DNA of 64,000 nucleotides from DASUCS01 sp041166745 (GTDB taxonomy: Bacteria; Actinomycetota; Acidimicrobiia; Acidimicrobiales; JACDCH01): contig JBEEGH010000029.1 of NCBI GenBank assembly GCA_041166745.1, forward strand, positions 1 to 64,000, written 5' to 3'. This document shows, one piece after another, positions 8,610 through 16,682 of this stretch. The notes beneath the pieces are model-generated. The model worked only from the letters and a program-made list of their open reading frames with translations, made no database searches and was not told where the DNA came from. Numbering within the stretch: the stretch's first letter is position 1; each line of letters opens with the position of its first letter. A program made the position numbers and the translations under genes.

Positions 8610-10601
8610 TTAGGCGAGGGTCAGCGTCAGGCTGGCCTGGTATCCGCCCGTTCCCGTGGCCGGGTTGAACGGCGCGGCCGCAGCCGAGGCGGGAACCGCC
8701 ACGACCAGTGCAGCACCGCAGATGAACGTGCCACCGGAATGAGTTGACGCCGCGCTGCAAAGTGTCTGCGCTGCGTCGTGGAGGCCGGCGTAGGAAGCCG
8801 GTTCGACCACTGGATTCGTTTGTGTCGCGAGGCTGCTGTGTCCAGGGACGGCAGAGAACGCCGCGATGGCCTGGCCCGCTCCAACGCCGAACGGTCCGGC
8901 TGTGGCGTTTCCGAGGGCCGCCGTGTTGAGGAGGCTCGGAGCGCTGATGCCGATGTTCAGGATGGCCGTACCAGGTCCGACCTGGGCGACATCGCCCGGG
9001 ACGATTCCGTGTCCGACGCCAGCAACCGGGATCCACGACAAGTTGCCGCCGGGGATGCAGTGGTTGTTGTACGTCGCCGGCGTGTCACAGGTCGTGCCGA
9101 CGGGTGCGACTGCATCCAGGAAGTCTGTGACCTGGCCGGTCAGGCTCCATGGTGCATCCGTACCGCGAGCGTTGTCGACAGTGACAGGCCACATCGCGCC
9201 GCAGGCGAGCTGCGGTTGGCCGTTGAGGGTGACGATCGCACCGTTGCATCCAGTCGGCGTCACGGTCTTGCCGAGAACGTCCGCAGGAAGTCCGGTGAAC
9301 TGACTCATCGTCAGATCAGCACCGAACACTGGCACGACGACGACCTGATCGAGGTGACAGGTCGGGCCGGGGCTCGTGGCGTCGCATGACGGCGCGTGAT
9401 CGAGGATCAACGTGATCGTCTCGATCGTTGCCGGTGCTGACGTGCCGCCGCTCGAGGTGGCCGTGACACCAAAGGTGTCGGAGCCACCTGCGCCGGTTCC
9501 GTCGTTGGTGTACACCGCATCACCCGTTAGGGCATTGATGACGACGTTGCCGTGTGCCGCGAACGGTGCCGCGAGCTGGTAGCTCGTGATGGGCACGTTG
9601 TCCGTTGCACCCGCTCCTGCGTGCACCGTGACCTGACCACCCTTGTTGACGGTGGCGATGGTCTGAGGCACCAGCGTCGGCGGGAGTGCCGGTTGCACGT
9701 CGACGGCGGCGAAGACGTTCACGTCGGACTGCGGCGTGAGCGTGAACGAAACCGGGACGGTTTGCGGGCTGGGCGCCGTACCTGGTGCGCAGCCGAGGCC
9801 GAGCGGACCGATGGGCAGGGTTGCGACGACATGCACGGAGCTGTCAGCAGCGACGCCCTGACCTTGTCCGGGCTGACCGTTGCTTGGCGGAGTGCTGCCG
9901 ATCGTCGGGGCGTCTTCTGCGAAGTAGACGTTGACGCTCGGATCGTTCGGTGCCAAGTACTTGATGTCGGGGTATGCAACCTGGGCGTCGAGCGGCGCCG
10001 TCACGGTGGCCGGCGGGCCAACGGTTCCGACGACGGCTCCACCACCGGTTCCGGTGACCTGAGCCTGTGTCGGCGACAGGATCGTCACGCCAGCAGACGC
10101 GACGAACGTCGCCCCGCCGAACGCATCAATCGTCGTCGTGATCGCCGCAGGAATGTTGTCGCCGATGTGGATCAGGCCGAGGCCGACGCCGGCTTGGAGG
10201 AAGGCAGCCGAGACGAACCCATCGCCACCCACGTTCGTCAATGTGCCGGTACCACCCTGCAGGATCCCCGCGGTCGGAGCGAGTCCGCTTCCGTTGGGAA
10301 GTGCAGCACCGACGGTGACTCCGCCAGGTTGGGCAAGACCAGTAGCCGTGTCGACATCAACGGCGATGCCGGCATAGTTCTGATTCGCACCAAGGCTGAT
10401 GGCCGCGCCGGCAGGTGAGTTCGGCGAGGCCGCATTGGTACAGATGTTGTTGTTGTAGGTCACGTGCGTCGGACCCGGATACGCCGCGAACGCGGGTCCC
10501 GCTCCGACAACTGCAAGCGCGACCGCGCCTCCAGTGCCGGAGACCGCCATCAATGTGGCGGTGGCTGCGGCGCCAAGGCGCCGCCTGAACGGACTCTTCA
10601 T
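8610..10601 (-). CDS. Large secreted WxL-like surface protein with cadherin-like middle
   Basis: 663 residues with a strong ribosome site (GAGGAG eight bases before ATG 10601). The signal peptide ends at AFA near residue 39. The N-terminal part (AAFLQAGVGLGLIHIGDNIP) is paralogous to the same region of the LARTG protein at 10683-12347. The middle (about 300-400) is a cadherin/Ig-like repeat with a DAVYTNDGTG turn. The last 240 residues are WxL-like: DNARGTDAPWSLTGQVTDF gives a true W-S-L, GGNLSWIPVAG follows, and the chain ends YQASLTLTLA, again without the distal Trp. Six or more Cys suggest disulfides. Its place directly upstream of the DUF916-type gene mirrors the plus-strand set. Confidence 0.7.
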   Translation of the reverse strand: MKSPFRRRLGAAATATLMAVSGTGGAVALAVVGAGPAFAAYPGPTHVTYNNNICTNAASPNSPAGAAISLGANQNYAGIAVDVDTATGLAQPGGVTVGAALPNGSGLAPTAGILQGGTGTLTNVGGDGFVSAAFLQAGVGLGLIHIGDNIPAAITTTIDAFGGATFVASAGVTILSPTQAQVTGTGGGAVVGTVGPPATVTAPLDAQVAYPDIKYLAPNDPSVNVYFAEDAPTIGSTPPSNGQPGQGQGVAADSSVHVVATLPIGPLGLGCAPGTAPSPQTVPVSFTLTPQSDVNVFAAVDVQPALPPTLVPQTIATVNKGGQVTVHAGAGATDNVPITSYQLAAPFAAHGNVVINALTGDAVYTNDGTGAGGSDTFGVTATSSGGTSAPATIETITLILDHAPSCDATSPGPTCHLDQVVVVPVFGADLTMSQFTGLPADVLGKTVTPTGCNGAIVTLNGQPQLACGAMWPVTVDNARGTDAPWSLTGQVTDFLDAVAPVGTTCDTPATYNNHCIPGGNLSWIPVAGVGHGIVPGDVAQVGPGTAILNIGISAPSLLNTAALGNATAGPFGVGAGQAIAAFSAVPGHSSLATQTNPVVEPASYAGLHDAAQTLCSAASTHSGGTFICGAALVVAVPASAAAAPFNPATGTGGYQASLTLTLA

Positions 10602-10682
10602 GAAGCATGCTCCTCTGGGTGATGGCTCGGACGTCTTGCTGGGTGAAACTTGAGATTCAGAAGTTGACGTTGGACCTCTCGA

Positions 10683-12347
10683 TCAGGAAGTGAATCCCGC
10701 CTCCCTTCGACTACGACCAGAACTGATCGGGTGAACCGCGGTCACCATCAGGTAACCCACATCGATCAAGAACATCGCGAGCCCGACCATGATCAGGGTC
10801 GACTGCGGAGCGCCGGTGCGTGCGAGCGACGAATTCGAGTTGATGACCTCACCCAAGACGCTGCCGGTCGTCGACGTCGCGATGGTCGACGGCGGACTGC
10901 CAACTTGATTCACGAGGCTGATGCGGTTGGTGGTCGCGCCTTCGGGCGGGTTGCAGTCGAGATTGAACGGATTCGGGAAGCCGTTTGGCGTTGCCGACAC
11001 CAGTACCTTGCCGGCCGCGAACACAATCGGCTGCGGATCGACGGCCGTGCGGGTGAAGGTTCCGGTGAACGGACCTTCGCCAAAGGTGACGGGACCCGTC
11101 CCGACGCTGACGGACCGAGCCGGTGGTGTCCCGATCACATCGGGTCCGGTTGCACCGCTGAGCGCGAGCGCGTCATAGGAAGCACCCGAGATCGAGACTG
11201 AAGTGATCCCGAGACCGTGCAGCGTGCTCACGAGGCCGCTGTCGAGCGTGACCGTCCATCGAAAGTCGATCGGGAAGGACGCGTCGGTCGCCGGCGCGGG
11301 AACCACGGGATCATTGGCGAGCACGATGTCGAAGTTGATGGCGCCTCCACCGGGCGGCGTGCCGGGCGGCGCAAAGATGTCGAGCGTGTCCTGCGTCGCC
11401 TGATCCGCGCCCTTGCAGATGTACGGCGTAGCCGCAGACCCTGCGGGGAGGTACGTCGCCGCTGCGATCGTCGTCGACGTCGATGCGGTGGTCGTAGTCG
11501 TGCTGCCCGTCGTCGTCGTCGTGCTGCCCGTCGTCGTCGTCGTCGTGCTGTCGGTGGTCGTCGTCGTGCTGTCCGTCGTCGTGCTGCCGCCTGTCGTCGT
11601 GGTAGCCGCGGCGACGTCGACGCTCGCGAATGGGTCGACGCTCGAAGCGAACGACGCGACTCCCGCAGTGACGGTCCCTGGCTTGCACGCGATGTTGACA
11701 GTGCCGATTGGTAGCACCGCGGAAAGGAGCAACGCTCCATCGGTGATCGCACCCGCGTTGCCGCCGTTACCCGCGGTTCCCGTCAACGCTTCGCTCAACG
11801 TCATCGGTCCACTCGCGACCGGCGTCCAGCTGTGTGATCCCAATGAGACGGAAACGGTGAGCGGCTGAGCGACCCCGGCCGGCGCATGAATCGTCGCGTT
11901 CGCAGTGCCGCTCAATGTCGTCTCGGCAACCGTTGCGTTCGTGGCGTGCACGGTGACGCTGATCGATCCTGACACCTGTTGCCCATCATGAAGCACGCCG
12001 AGCCCGATACCGGCCTGGATGAACGCCGCGGGAATGTTCCCCGTGACGTTCAGGCTCGTGATCGAGATCGGAGTCCCTGCACTACCGCTCGCCGGCGCGG
12101 TGCCTTCGAGATCCATGGGGATCTGGCTCGGTGTTGCCGAGAGCGCATTCGTGCACGCGTTGTCGGTTGTGACCGGCGCCGCGTGCGCAGCGGCGCCGAG
12201 TACGGGAACGACACCGGCGGCGATCAACGCCATGCCCGCGCAGCGAATCGCGAGATGGGCTCGCCGTCGCGCGCGGTGAGACCGCGTTTCAGCGGCGCGC
12301 CGCGCGCGCCGACGTTTGAGTACGCCGCGGGTCACCCGCTCGGTCAT
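10683..12347 (-). CDS. Sortase-type (LARTG) surface protein with Thr-rich stalk
   Basis: 554 residues. A very basic start precedes a signal helix (AGMALIAAGVVPVLGAAAHA). The N-terminal domain (AAFIQAGIGLGVLHDGQQVS) is shared with the 8610-10601 protein. Residues about 235-295 are an almost pure Thr/Ser/Gly stalk. A second beta domain follows (FRWTVTLDSGLVS). The end is a cell-wall sorting signal: LARTG, a hydrophobic helix (LIMVGLAMFLIDVGYLMV) and the tail SSGRSRREAGFTS. LAxTG is the pentapeptide known for class E sortases of high-GC Gram-positives. No sortase gene is in the window. In the lactobacillar Csc clusters an LPxTG-anchored protein likewise accompanies DUF916 and WxL proteins. Confidence 0.75.
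   Translation of the reverse strand: MTERVTRGVLKRRRARRAAETRSHRARRRAHLAIRCAGMALIAAGVVPVLGAAAHAAPVTTDNACTNALSATPSQIPMDLEGTAPASGSAGTPISITSLNVTGNIPAAFIQAGIGLGVLHDGQQVSGSISVTVHATNATVAETTLSGTANATIHAPAGVAQPLTVSVSLGSHSWTPVASGPMTLSEALTGTAGNGGNAGAITDGALLLSAVLPIGTVNIACKPGTVTAGVASFASSVDPFASVDVAAATTTTGGSTTTDSTTTTTDSTTTTTTGSTTTTTGSTTTTTASTSTTIAAATYLPAGSAATPYICKGADQATQDTLDIFAPPGTPPGGGAINFDIVLANDPVVPAPATDASFPIDFRWTVTLDSGLVSTLHGLGITSVSISGASYDALALSGATGPDVIGTPPARSVSVGTGPVTFGEGPFTGTFTRTAVDPQPIVFAAGKVLVSATPNGFPNPFNLDCNPPEGATTNRISLVNQVGSPPSTIATSTTGSVLGEVINSNSSLARTGAPQSTLIMVGLAMFLIDVGYLMVTAVHPISSGRSRREAGFTS
11477..11605 (-). repeat. Low-complexity repeat coding for the Thr-rich stalk
   Basis: Short imperfect repeats, mainly runs of ACG/ACC with GGCAGC interruptions on the coding strand, encode a stalk of Thr runs separated by Gly-Ser and Asp-Ser. 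Such tracts can change length by slippage; all units keep the frame. Confidence 0.7.
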
Positions 12348-12806
12348 CAGTCACGCCCCCCGACACGATGGCCAACCATCGTGCACTGCCCCTGACTGAC
12401 ACCGCGTCAGCTCGGGCGGACTCTGACCGCTCAGCCCAGTGGTCGTCAATGTTTCGGCAAGAAATGAAGCATGCGAACTACGACGTCCATGGTGCACGAC
12501 GCGTAGTGGTTTTCGTCGAAGCGCACTAGAGGGGTGAATCAAGCGAATGTCAGGATTCGACGTTGCAGTCCGATGTGCAAGGCGTTGGGCACACCCTCTG
12601 GTACCGTCGGAAACGGGTTTGTTGTCTGATGGCTCGGACGAAGAATCCCAGGAGCAGCCCTCGGCCATCTGCGTCGGGGGCTGTTCTGCATCCGCAGCCG
12701 CGAAAACGGTCACGCGAGCTCACACTCAAGAAAATTGCCGGCTACTCCGAAGCAGTTCCTGAGGTGACGTTCCGCCCGGATTTCTCCCACAGCCCGGGCG
12801 CGACCA
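12348..12806. other. Divergent intergenic region of the surface locus
   Basis: These 459 bases separate the LARTG-protein gene (minus) from the small WxL-like gene (plus) and must hold both promoters. An extended -10-like TGGTACCGT lies at 12598-12606 on the plus strand, the same string as in the lexA promoter, but no good -35 sits upstream. I recognise no riboswitch or convincing gene here. Confidence 0.4.
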
Positions 12807-13415
12807 ATGAATCGACCACTGGCTTACGCGACCGCGGTCGCGGCCATCACGTGTGCGATGGCCAGCGCGGTTGCAACTGCTTGGGCGTCGCCAACTGCGG
12901 CCGCTCCATCAGGCCCTGAGGTCGTGCGTTCCGAATCGATCGAGCCCGTGCACTACGCAACCATCGCTACTCGAGCACCCGCTCCCGTGCAACGGATGTC
13001 ACAAACCGTTCTGCTGCCGGTGAACGCAGGCGCATTGCTGATGAGTCCGACGGGTGCCGAGTTGGACGTGCACAACAATGTCGCAACTGGTGTGGTCGAT
13101 GTAGTCGACGCGCGAGGCTCTCTCGCGGGATGGAGCCTTCGTGCGACGGTCACGTCAATCGAGGTCGACGGCGCCATCGTTGATTCATGTCGCGCCGTCG
13201 TTCGGCCGGCGAGCTTGCAAACGGTCTACGGCGAGCCACACGGATTGCACGTCGACGACACGAGCGGCCTGCTCACCGCCGGTGTCACCACACCGGTCGC
13301 GCATGCAGACGCGGAACATGGCGGCGGCACATATGAAGCCACGTTCGCGATCGCGGTGAAGTGCCCGGACGCCGCGTACGCGACTGCGGTGAGACTTTCG
13401 TTCGACATCGTCTGA
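12807..13415 (+). CDS. Small secreted WxL-like protein
   Basis: 202 residues from ATG 12807. The signal peptide (AYATAVAAITCAMASAVATA) is cut near residue 28. The remainder is one WxL-like domain: DVVDARGSLAGWSLRATVTS closely matches DVVDDRGILVGWTVTGTLTG of the protein at 1376-3040, and gives W-S-L. The end, GGGTYEATFAIAVKCPDAAY then ATAVRLSFDIV, lacks the distal Trp. Two Cys could pair. Size corresponds to the small WxL proteins of Firmicutes clusters. A stop-codon hairpin separates it from the convergent cupin gene. Confidence 0.65.
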   Translation: MNRPLAYATAVAAITCAMASAVATAWASPTAAAPSGPEVVRSESIEPVHYATIATRAPAPVQRMSQTVLLPVNAGALLMSPTGAELDVHNNVATGVVDVVDARGSLAGWSLRATVTSIEVDGAIVDSCRAVVRPASLQTVYGEPHGLHVDDTSGLLTAGVTTPVAHADAEHGGGTYEATFAIAVKCPDAAYATAVRLSFDIV

Positions 13416-13441
13416 CCACGCCGACGCAGACGACGTGGTCA
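13413..13441. terminator. Hairpin joining two convergent stop codons
   Basis: TGACCACG pairs with CGTGGTCA over eight bases across a 13-base loop. The TGA at the left edge ends the WxL-like gene; the TCA at the right edge is the stop of the minus-strand cupin gene. It can act in both directions, although no T-tract follows. Confidence 0.55.
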
Positions 13442-13822
13442 GTGCTCCGTGTAGTTGATCTCTCCGGCGTCGGGAGTGGCGACGGCGAAGCAGAAGCAGT
13501 GGATCGGCGCCGTGTCGGACACGGGTCGCAGTGAGTGCATCGCCATCGGCGGGATGTGCACGAGATCACCCTGGCGGATCTCTCGAGTCTCGCCTTCGAT
13601 CTCCATCAGACCGCGGCCGGCGGTCACGTAATAGAACTCGTGCGTCGGGTGGTTGTGCGGATCGACGTAACCGCCGCCGGCGACTTCGAACTCGCTCACG
13701 AGCTCGAGGTGACCGCCCTTGGTGATGTCGAGCATCTCGCGCGGGTTGACCAACCACCAGACCGGGACCGTGCCGTTGTGCTCGATGACCGGCGTTACGT
13801 CTTCGATCGACCTGACATCCAT
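13439..13822 (-). CDS. Cupin-domain protein
   Basis: 127 residues forming one small beta-barrel cupin. The first cupin motif is PHNHPTHEFYYVTAGRG (His, His, Glu metal ligands); the second is GDLVHIPPMAMHSLRP, with the last His. Such proteins bind a metal and act as dioxygenases, isomerases or sensors. The sequence does not decide the substrate. The RidA gene upstream ends 15 bases before this start on the same strand, so the two may be co-transcribed. Confidence 0.75.
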   Translation of the reverse strand: MDVRSIEDVTPVIEHNGTVPVWWLVNPREMLDITKGGHLELVSEFEVAGGGYVDPHNHPTHEFYYVTAGRGLMEIEGETREIRQGDLVHIPPMAMHSLRPVSDTAPIHCFCFAVATPDAGEINYTEH

Positions 13823-13837
13823 GTCAGCCAGGCTAGA

Positions 13838-14299
13838 TCAGCGGACCGCGGCGATGACTTCGATCTCGACGGCTCCGCCCCGTGGAAGCGCGGCGACACC
13901 GATGGCCGAGCGCGTGTGGCGCCCGGCGTCGCCGAAGATCGCGAACAACACGTGTGACGCGCCATCGATCACCGCGGGCTGCTGATCGAATCCCGGCGCT
14001 GACGCGACGAACCCCGTCACCGTCAGGATGCGCTCGATGCGGTCGAGTGTCCCGAGCTCGGCCTTGAGCACGGCCAACGCGTTCAGCGCGCACACCTTTG
14101 CCGCTTCGTACCCTTCCTCCACCGAAACGTCCGTTCCGAGAACGCCGAGACACGTGAGCTGGCCGTCGATGCGCGGCAGCTGGCCGGAGGTGCGAGCGAT
14201 GCCGTCGTGCACGACGACCGCGTCGAGCGGGTCGTGCGGCGGGTGCGGGCCATGGAGCACGAGCCCCAACTCGCGCAGCCGGTCGTCGGTACGATCCAT
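13838..14299 (-). CDS. RidA/YjgF family protein
   Basis: 153 residues from ATG 14299. The RidA fold is seen in GIARTSGQLPRIDG, the LGTDVSVEEGYEAAKVCALN helix and the C-terminal strand of the type RSAIGVAALPRGGAVEIEVI. Members hydrolyse reactive enamine/imine intermediates, although the canonical catalytic Arg near the C-terminus is not obvious here. Its start codon lies three bases from the divergent GTG of the ureidoglycolate lyase gene, so both transcripts must have very short leaders or promoters inside the neighbour. Confidence 0.75.
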   Translation of the reverse strand: MDRTDDRLRELGLVLHGPHPPHDPLDAVVVHDGIARTSGQLPRIDGQLTCLGVLGTDVSVEEGYEAAKVCALNALAVLKAELGTLDRIERILTVTGFVASAPGFDQQPAVIDGASHVLFAIFGDAGRHTRSAIGVAALPRGGAVEIEVIAAVR

Positions 14300-14302
14300 C
14301 GA

Positions 14303-14773
14303 GTGTCCAAGCCTAGGAGCCACACGGTCCGCGCCGAGCCACTCACGGTGGAGGCGTTCGCGCCGTTCGGTCAGGTCGTCAAGGAGGGCGACATGGTCAT
14401 GGAGCTCCGGGGTGAGGAGGTCTTCCATCTCAACGTGTTGCACTACGACCGCGCCGAGCTGCGGTGCGACCATCTGAACCGTCACCACCGAGCGACGCAG
14501 GCCCTCGTGGCCCTAGCCGGAAAGCCCACGTTGCTCGTCGTCGCGCCCAAGCAGTTCGACTTCTCGACGGCCGATCATCTCTCGAGTGTGCGGGCCTTCA
14601 TCTGTGACGGCACCGCCGGCGTCAACCTCGCTCTCGGCACGTGGCACTGGGGCCCGTATCCGATCCTCGACTACGTCGACCTCGTCAACGTGCAGGGCAA
14701 GAACTTCTCGACCGACAACGAGATCGCCTATCTCGAACGCGATCTCGGCGTTGTCGTCGAGGTAGTGCTGTAG
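14303..14773 (+). CDS. Ureidoglycolate lyase (AllA) family protein
   Basis: 156 residues from GTG 14303, the only conventional start close to the conserved TVRAEPLTVEAFAPFGQVV. Further AllA features are HLNRHHRATQALVALAGKP and LALGTWHWGPYPILD, which holds the His-Trp region near the active site. The family splits ureidoglycolate into glyoxylate and urea in purine degradation. No other allantoin gene is nearby, so the physiological substrate is open. Its only close partner is the divergent RidA gene. Confidence 0.7.
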   Translation: MSKPRSHTVRAEPLTVEAFAPFGQVVKEGDMVMELRGEEVFHLNVLHYDRAELRCDHLNRHHRATQALVALAGKPTLLVVAPKQFDFSTADHLSSVRAFICDGTAGVNLALGTWHWGPYPILDYVDLVNVQGKNFSTDNEIAYLERDLGVVVEVVL

Positions 14774-14779
14774 GAGAGA

Positions 14780-14962
14780 TCAGGCGACTCGGTCGGCCAC
14801 GGATGCGAGCTCGTTGAGCACATTGACGAGCTGACGCCGAAGGTCGCGAATGTCGGCAACGCGATCCTGAGCCTCGGCCCATTCCAATTCGCTCTCGAGC
14901 TCGATGGCCTGCAGTTCGAGGCCCATCGCTTGGTCGATCGGAGCAGCGTGGGTTTGTGCCAT
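14780..14962 (-). CDS. Small helical protein, unknown
   Basis: 60 residues with AAGGAC five bases before ATG 14962, a good ribosome site. The sequence is one long amphipathic helix rich in Glu, Leu and Ala (GLELQAIELESELEWAEAQD, then a region with RRQLVNVLNELASV), probably a coiled coil. No Cys, no TM helix. It is convergent with the ureidoglycolate lyase gene (six bases apart) and divergent from the SDR gene. I do not recognise the family. Confidence 0.55.
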   Translation of the reverse strand: MAQTHAAPIDQAMGLELQAIELESELEWAEAQDRVADIRDLRRQLVNVLNELASVADRVA

Positions 14963-15018
14963 GCCCGTCCTTACCCGGATGGGCTCGGCCTCAGTCCGCC
15001 GCAGTAGCGTCGCCGCCC

Positions 15019-15789
15019 GTGACGAGCGAACTCTTCTCCATCGAGGGCAAGACCGCCGTGGTGACCGGTGGGTCACGCGGCATTGGTTTGATGATTGCGC
15101 GCGGCTTCATCGAAGCGGGCGCCAAGGTGTACATCTCGTCGCGCAAAGCCGAGGTGTGCAACGAAGTTGCCGCCGAGCTCTCGAAGGTCGGCGAGTGCAT
15201 CGCAGTGCCGGCGGACCTCTCGACAGAAGCGGAGTGTCAGCGGCTCGCCAACGAGATCGCAGCGCGCGAGAGCCAGCTCGACATTCTCGTGAACAACGCC
15301 GGTGCCACGTGGGGCGTACCGCTGGAAGAGCACGATGACGCGTCATGGGATCGCGTGCTCGACATCAACGTGAAGGGGGTCTTCCATCTCACGAAGTTCC
15401 TGTTGCCACTGCTGCAAGCGGCCGGGAACCCCGACGAACCGGCACGGGTCATCAACATCGGATCGATCGATGGCATCCACGTCCCGATACTCGAGACCTA
15501 TTCGTACTCGTCGAGCAAAGCCGCGGTGCACCAACTGACACGTCACCTAGCGAAGACGCTCGCGCCCGACGTGACGGTGAACGCGATTGCGCCCGGCCCG
15601 TTCGAGTCGAAGATGATGGCGGCCACCCTCGACGCCTTCGGCGACCAGATCGCACGCGATGCGCCGATGAAACGGATCGGTCGGCCCGACGACATGGCCG
15701 GCGCGGCGATCTTCCTGGCTTCCCGGGCGGCGTCGTACATCACCGGCGCCGTGCTACCCGTCGACGGCGGGATCGCCACCTGTAAGTAG
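15019..15789 (+). CDS. Short-chain dehydrogenase/reductase, RhlG-like
   Basis: 256 residues from GTG 15019. It is a classical SDR: TGGSRGIG (nucleotide binding), NNAGATWG, a catalytic Ser in INIGSIDGI, YSYSSSKAA (Tyr and Lys) and the closing loop IAPGPFESKM. SSRK after the second strand favours NADP(H). The overall pattern (FSIEGKTAVVTGGSRGIGLM, LNVKGVFHLTKFLLPLL-type) is closest to the RhlG/3-oxoacyl reductase subgroup. It is divergent from the small helical gene and convergent with the DUF1206 gene; the substrate is not known. Confidence 0.82.
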   Translation: MTSELFSIEGKTAVVTGGSRGIGLMIARGFIEAGAKVYISSRKAEVCNEVAAELSKVGECIAVPADLSTEAECQRLANEIAARESQLDILVNNAGATWGVPLEEHDDASWDRVLDINVKGVFHLTKFLLPLLQAAGNPDEPARVINIGSIDGIHVPILETYSYSSSKAAVHQLTRHLAKTLAPDVTVNAIAPGPFESKMMAATLDAFGDQIARDAPMKRIGRPDDMAGAAIFLASRAASYITGAVLPVDGGIATCK

Positions 15790-15818
15790 TGCTCTGCCGG
15801 GCGTCGATCGCGTCGGGG

Positions 15819-16637
15819 CTAGGCGTTCGCTACTGCCTCGCGCTTTCGCACGCAACCGTCGACGATTCGATACACGCCGAAGGTGAACAGGCCGAGGGCG
15901 AGGAGACGCAGCACGCCGGGGCCGTAGTCGGAACTCGCCAGCCGCTTGACCGCGTGGTCGAGTCCGCCAGTCTCGTTCGGATCCTGATCGATCGCCGCTT
16001 GCAGCAGGAACCAACCGACGAGGGCGAACACGATGCCGCGCGCCGCGTAGCCGACCGATCCCAGCACGAGCACCGCCTTGCGAAAACCGTCGCTTCGAGC
16101 GTCGAGGTCCAGATCGTCGACGAATGATTGCGTGAACACCTTGCTGGCGTGCCACAAACCGGTTCCGATCACCGCGACTCCGACGACGATCAGGAGCAGC
16201 TGACCGCCAGGCCAGTCGAGTGCCGTCGATGCGGCTTGCTGCTGCTCGCCGCCGCCGCCAGCGTCCGACTCGAGCAGCACCTTGGCAGCCACGACCGTGA
16301 GGCCGGCGTAGATGAGCGCGCGACCGAAGTGCCCAATCCGCTTGATCCACTCCTTCGCGTCGTCGTCACCGGGATCGCCCCGATACGCAAGCAGGAGCCG
16401 CCATGCACAATGAAGCGCCAGACCGATCGTGAGGACGAGCAGCAACACGTGGCCGAACGATTGGTTCGCGACCGCATCGATCGCACCCCGTTGATCGGCG
16501 CGATCATCCGTATGGCCGGCGGCAACCTGCAGCGCGAGGACCCCGACCACCGCGTACAGCAGGCCTTGCGTCGCCAGCCCGATGCGGCCGACCGGCTCGA
16601 CCCATCGCGCGCTCTCTCGACGCAGCGTGCTCGTCAT
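15819..16637 (-). CDS. DUF1206 integral membrane protein
   Basis: 272 residues with six predicted TM helices in three similar pairs. Each pair begins with a conserved G-R-x-x-x-(Y/A) helix start (VGRIGLATQGLLYAVVGVLAL, GHFGRALIYAGLTVVAAKVL, GSVGYAARGIVFALVGWFLL), the triplicated DUF1206 unit. This family is common in actinobacteria and has no known function. ATG 16637 is taken because the upstream extension has no ribosome site. Forty-five bases separate it from the TauE gene on the same strand. Confidence 0.78.
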   Translation of the reverse strand: MTSTLRRESARWVEPVGRIGLATQGLLYAVVGVLALQVAAGHTDDRADQRGAIDAVANQSFGHVLLLVLTIGLALHCAWRLLLAYRGDPGDDDAKEWIKRIGHFGRALIYAGLTVVAAKVLLESDAGGGGEQQQAASTALDWPGGQLLLIVVGVAVIGTGLWHASKVFTQSFVDDLDLDARSDGFRKAVLVLGSVGYAARGIVFALVGWFLLQAAIDQDPNETGGLDHAVKRLASSDYGPGVLRLLALGLFTFGVYRIVDGCVRKREAVANA

Positions 16638-16682
16638 GGGACACAGCCTTCCCACGCGCGTCGACAATCATTCGGCTGCGCC

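Noticed and set aside
10620..10633. A 14-base string repeated at 12627-12640 in the surface locus
   Set aside because: Matches of this length are expected by chance in 64 kb of GC-rich sequence, and the two lie in unlike contexts.
11477..11605. A plus-strand membrane protein of Val-rich repeats opposite the Thr stalk
   Set aside because: It is the reverse reading of the Thr codons (GTC/GTG runs) and has no start or context of its own.
12348..12806. Cyclic-dinucleotide riboswitch upstream of the small WxL-like gene
   Set aside because: A GGTCACGCGAGC stretch looks vaguely like the GEMM core, but the tetraloop receptor and second stem cannot be found.
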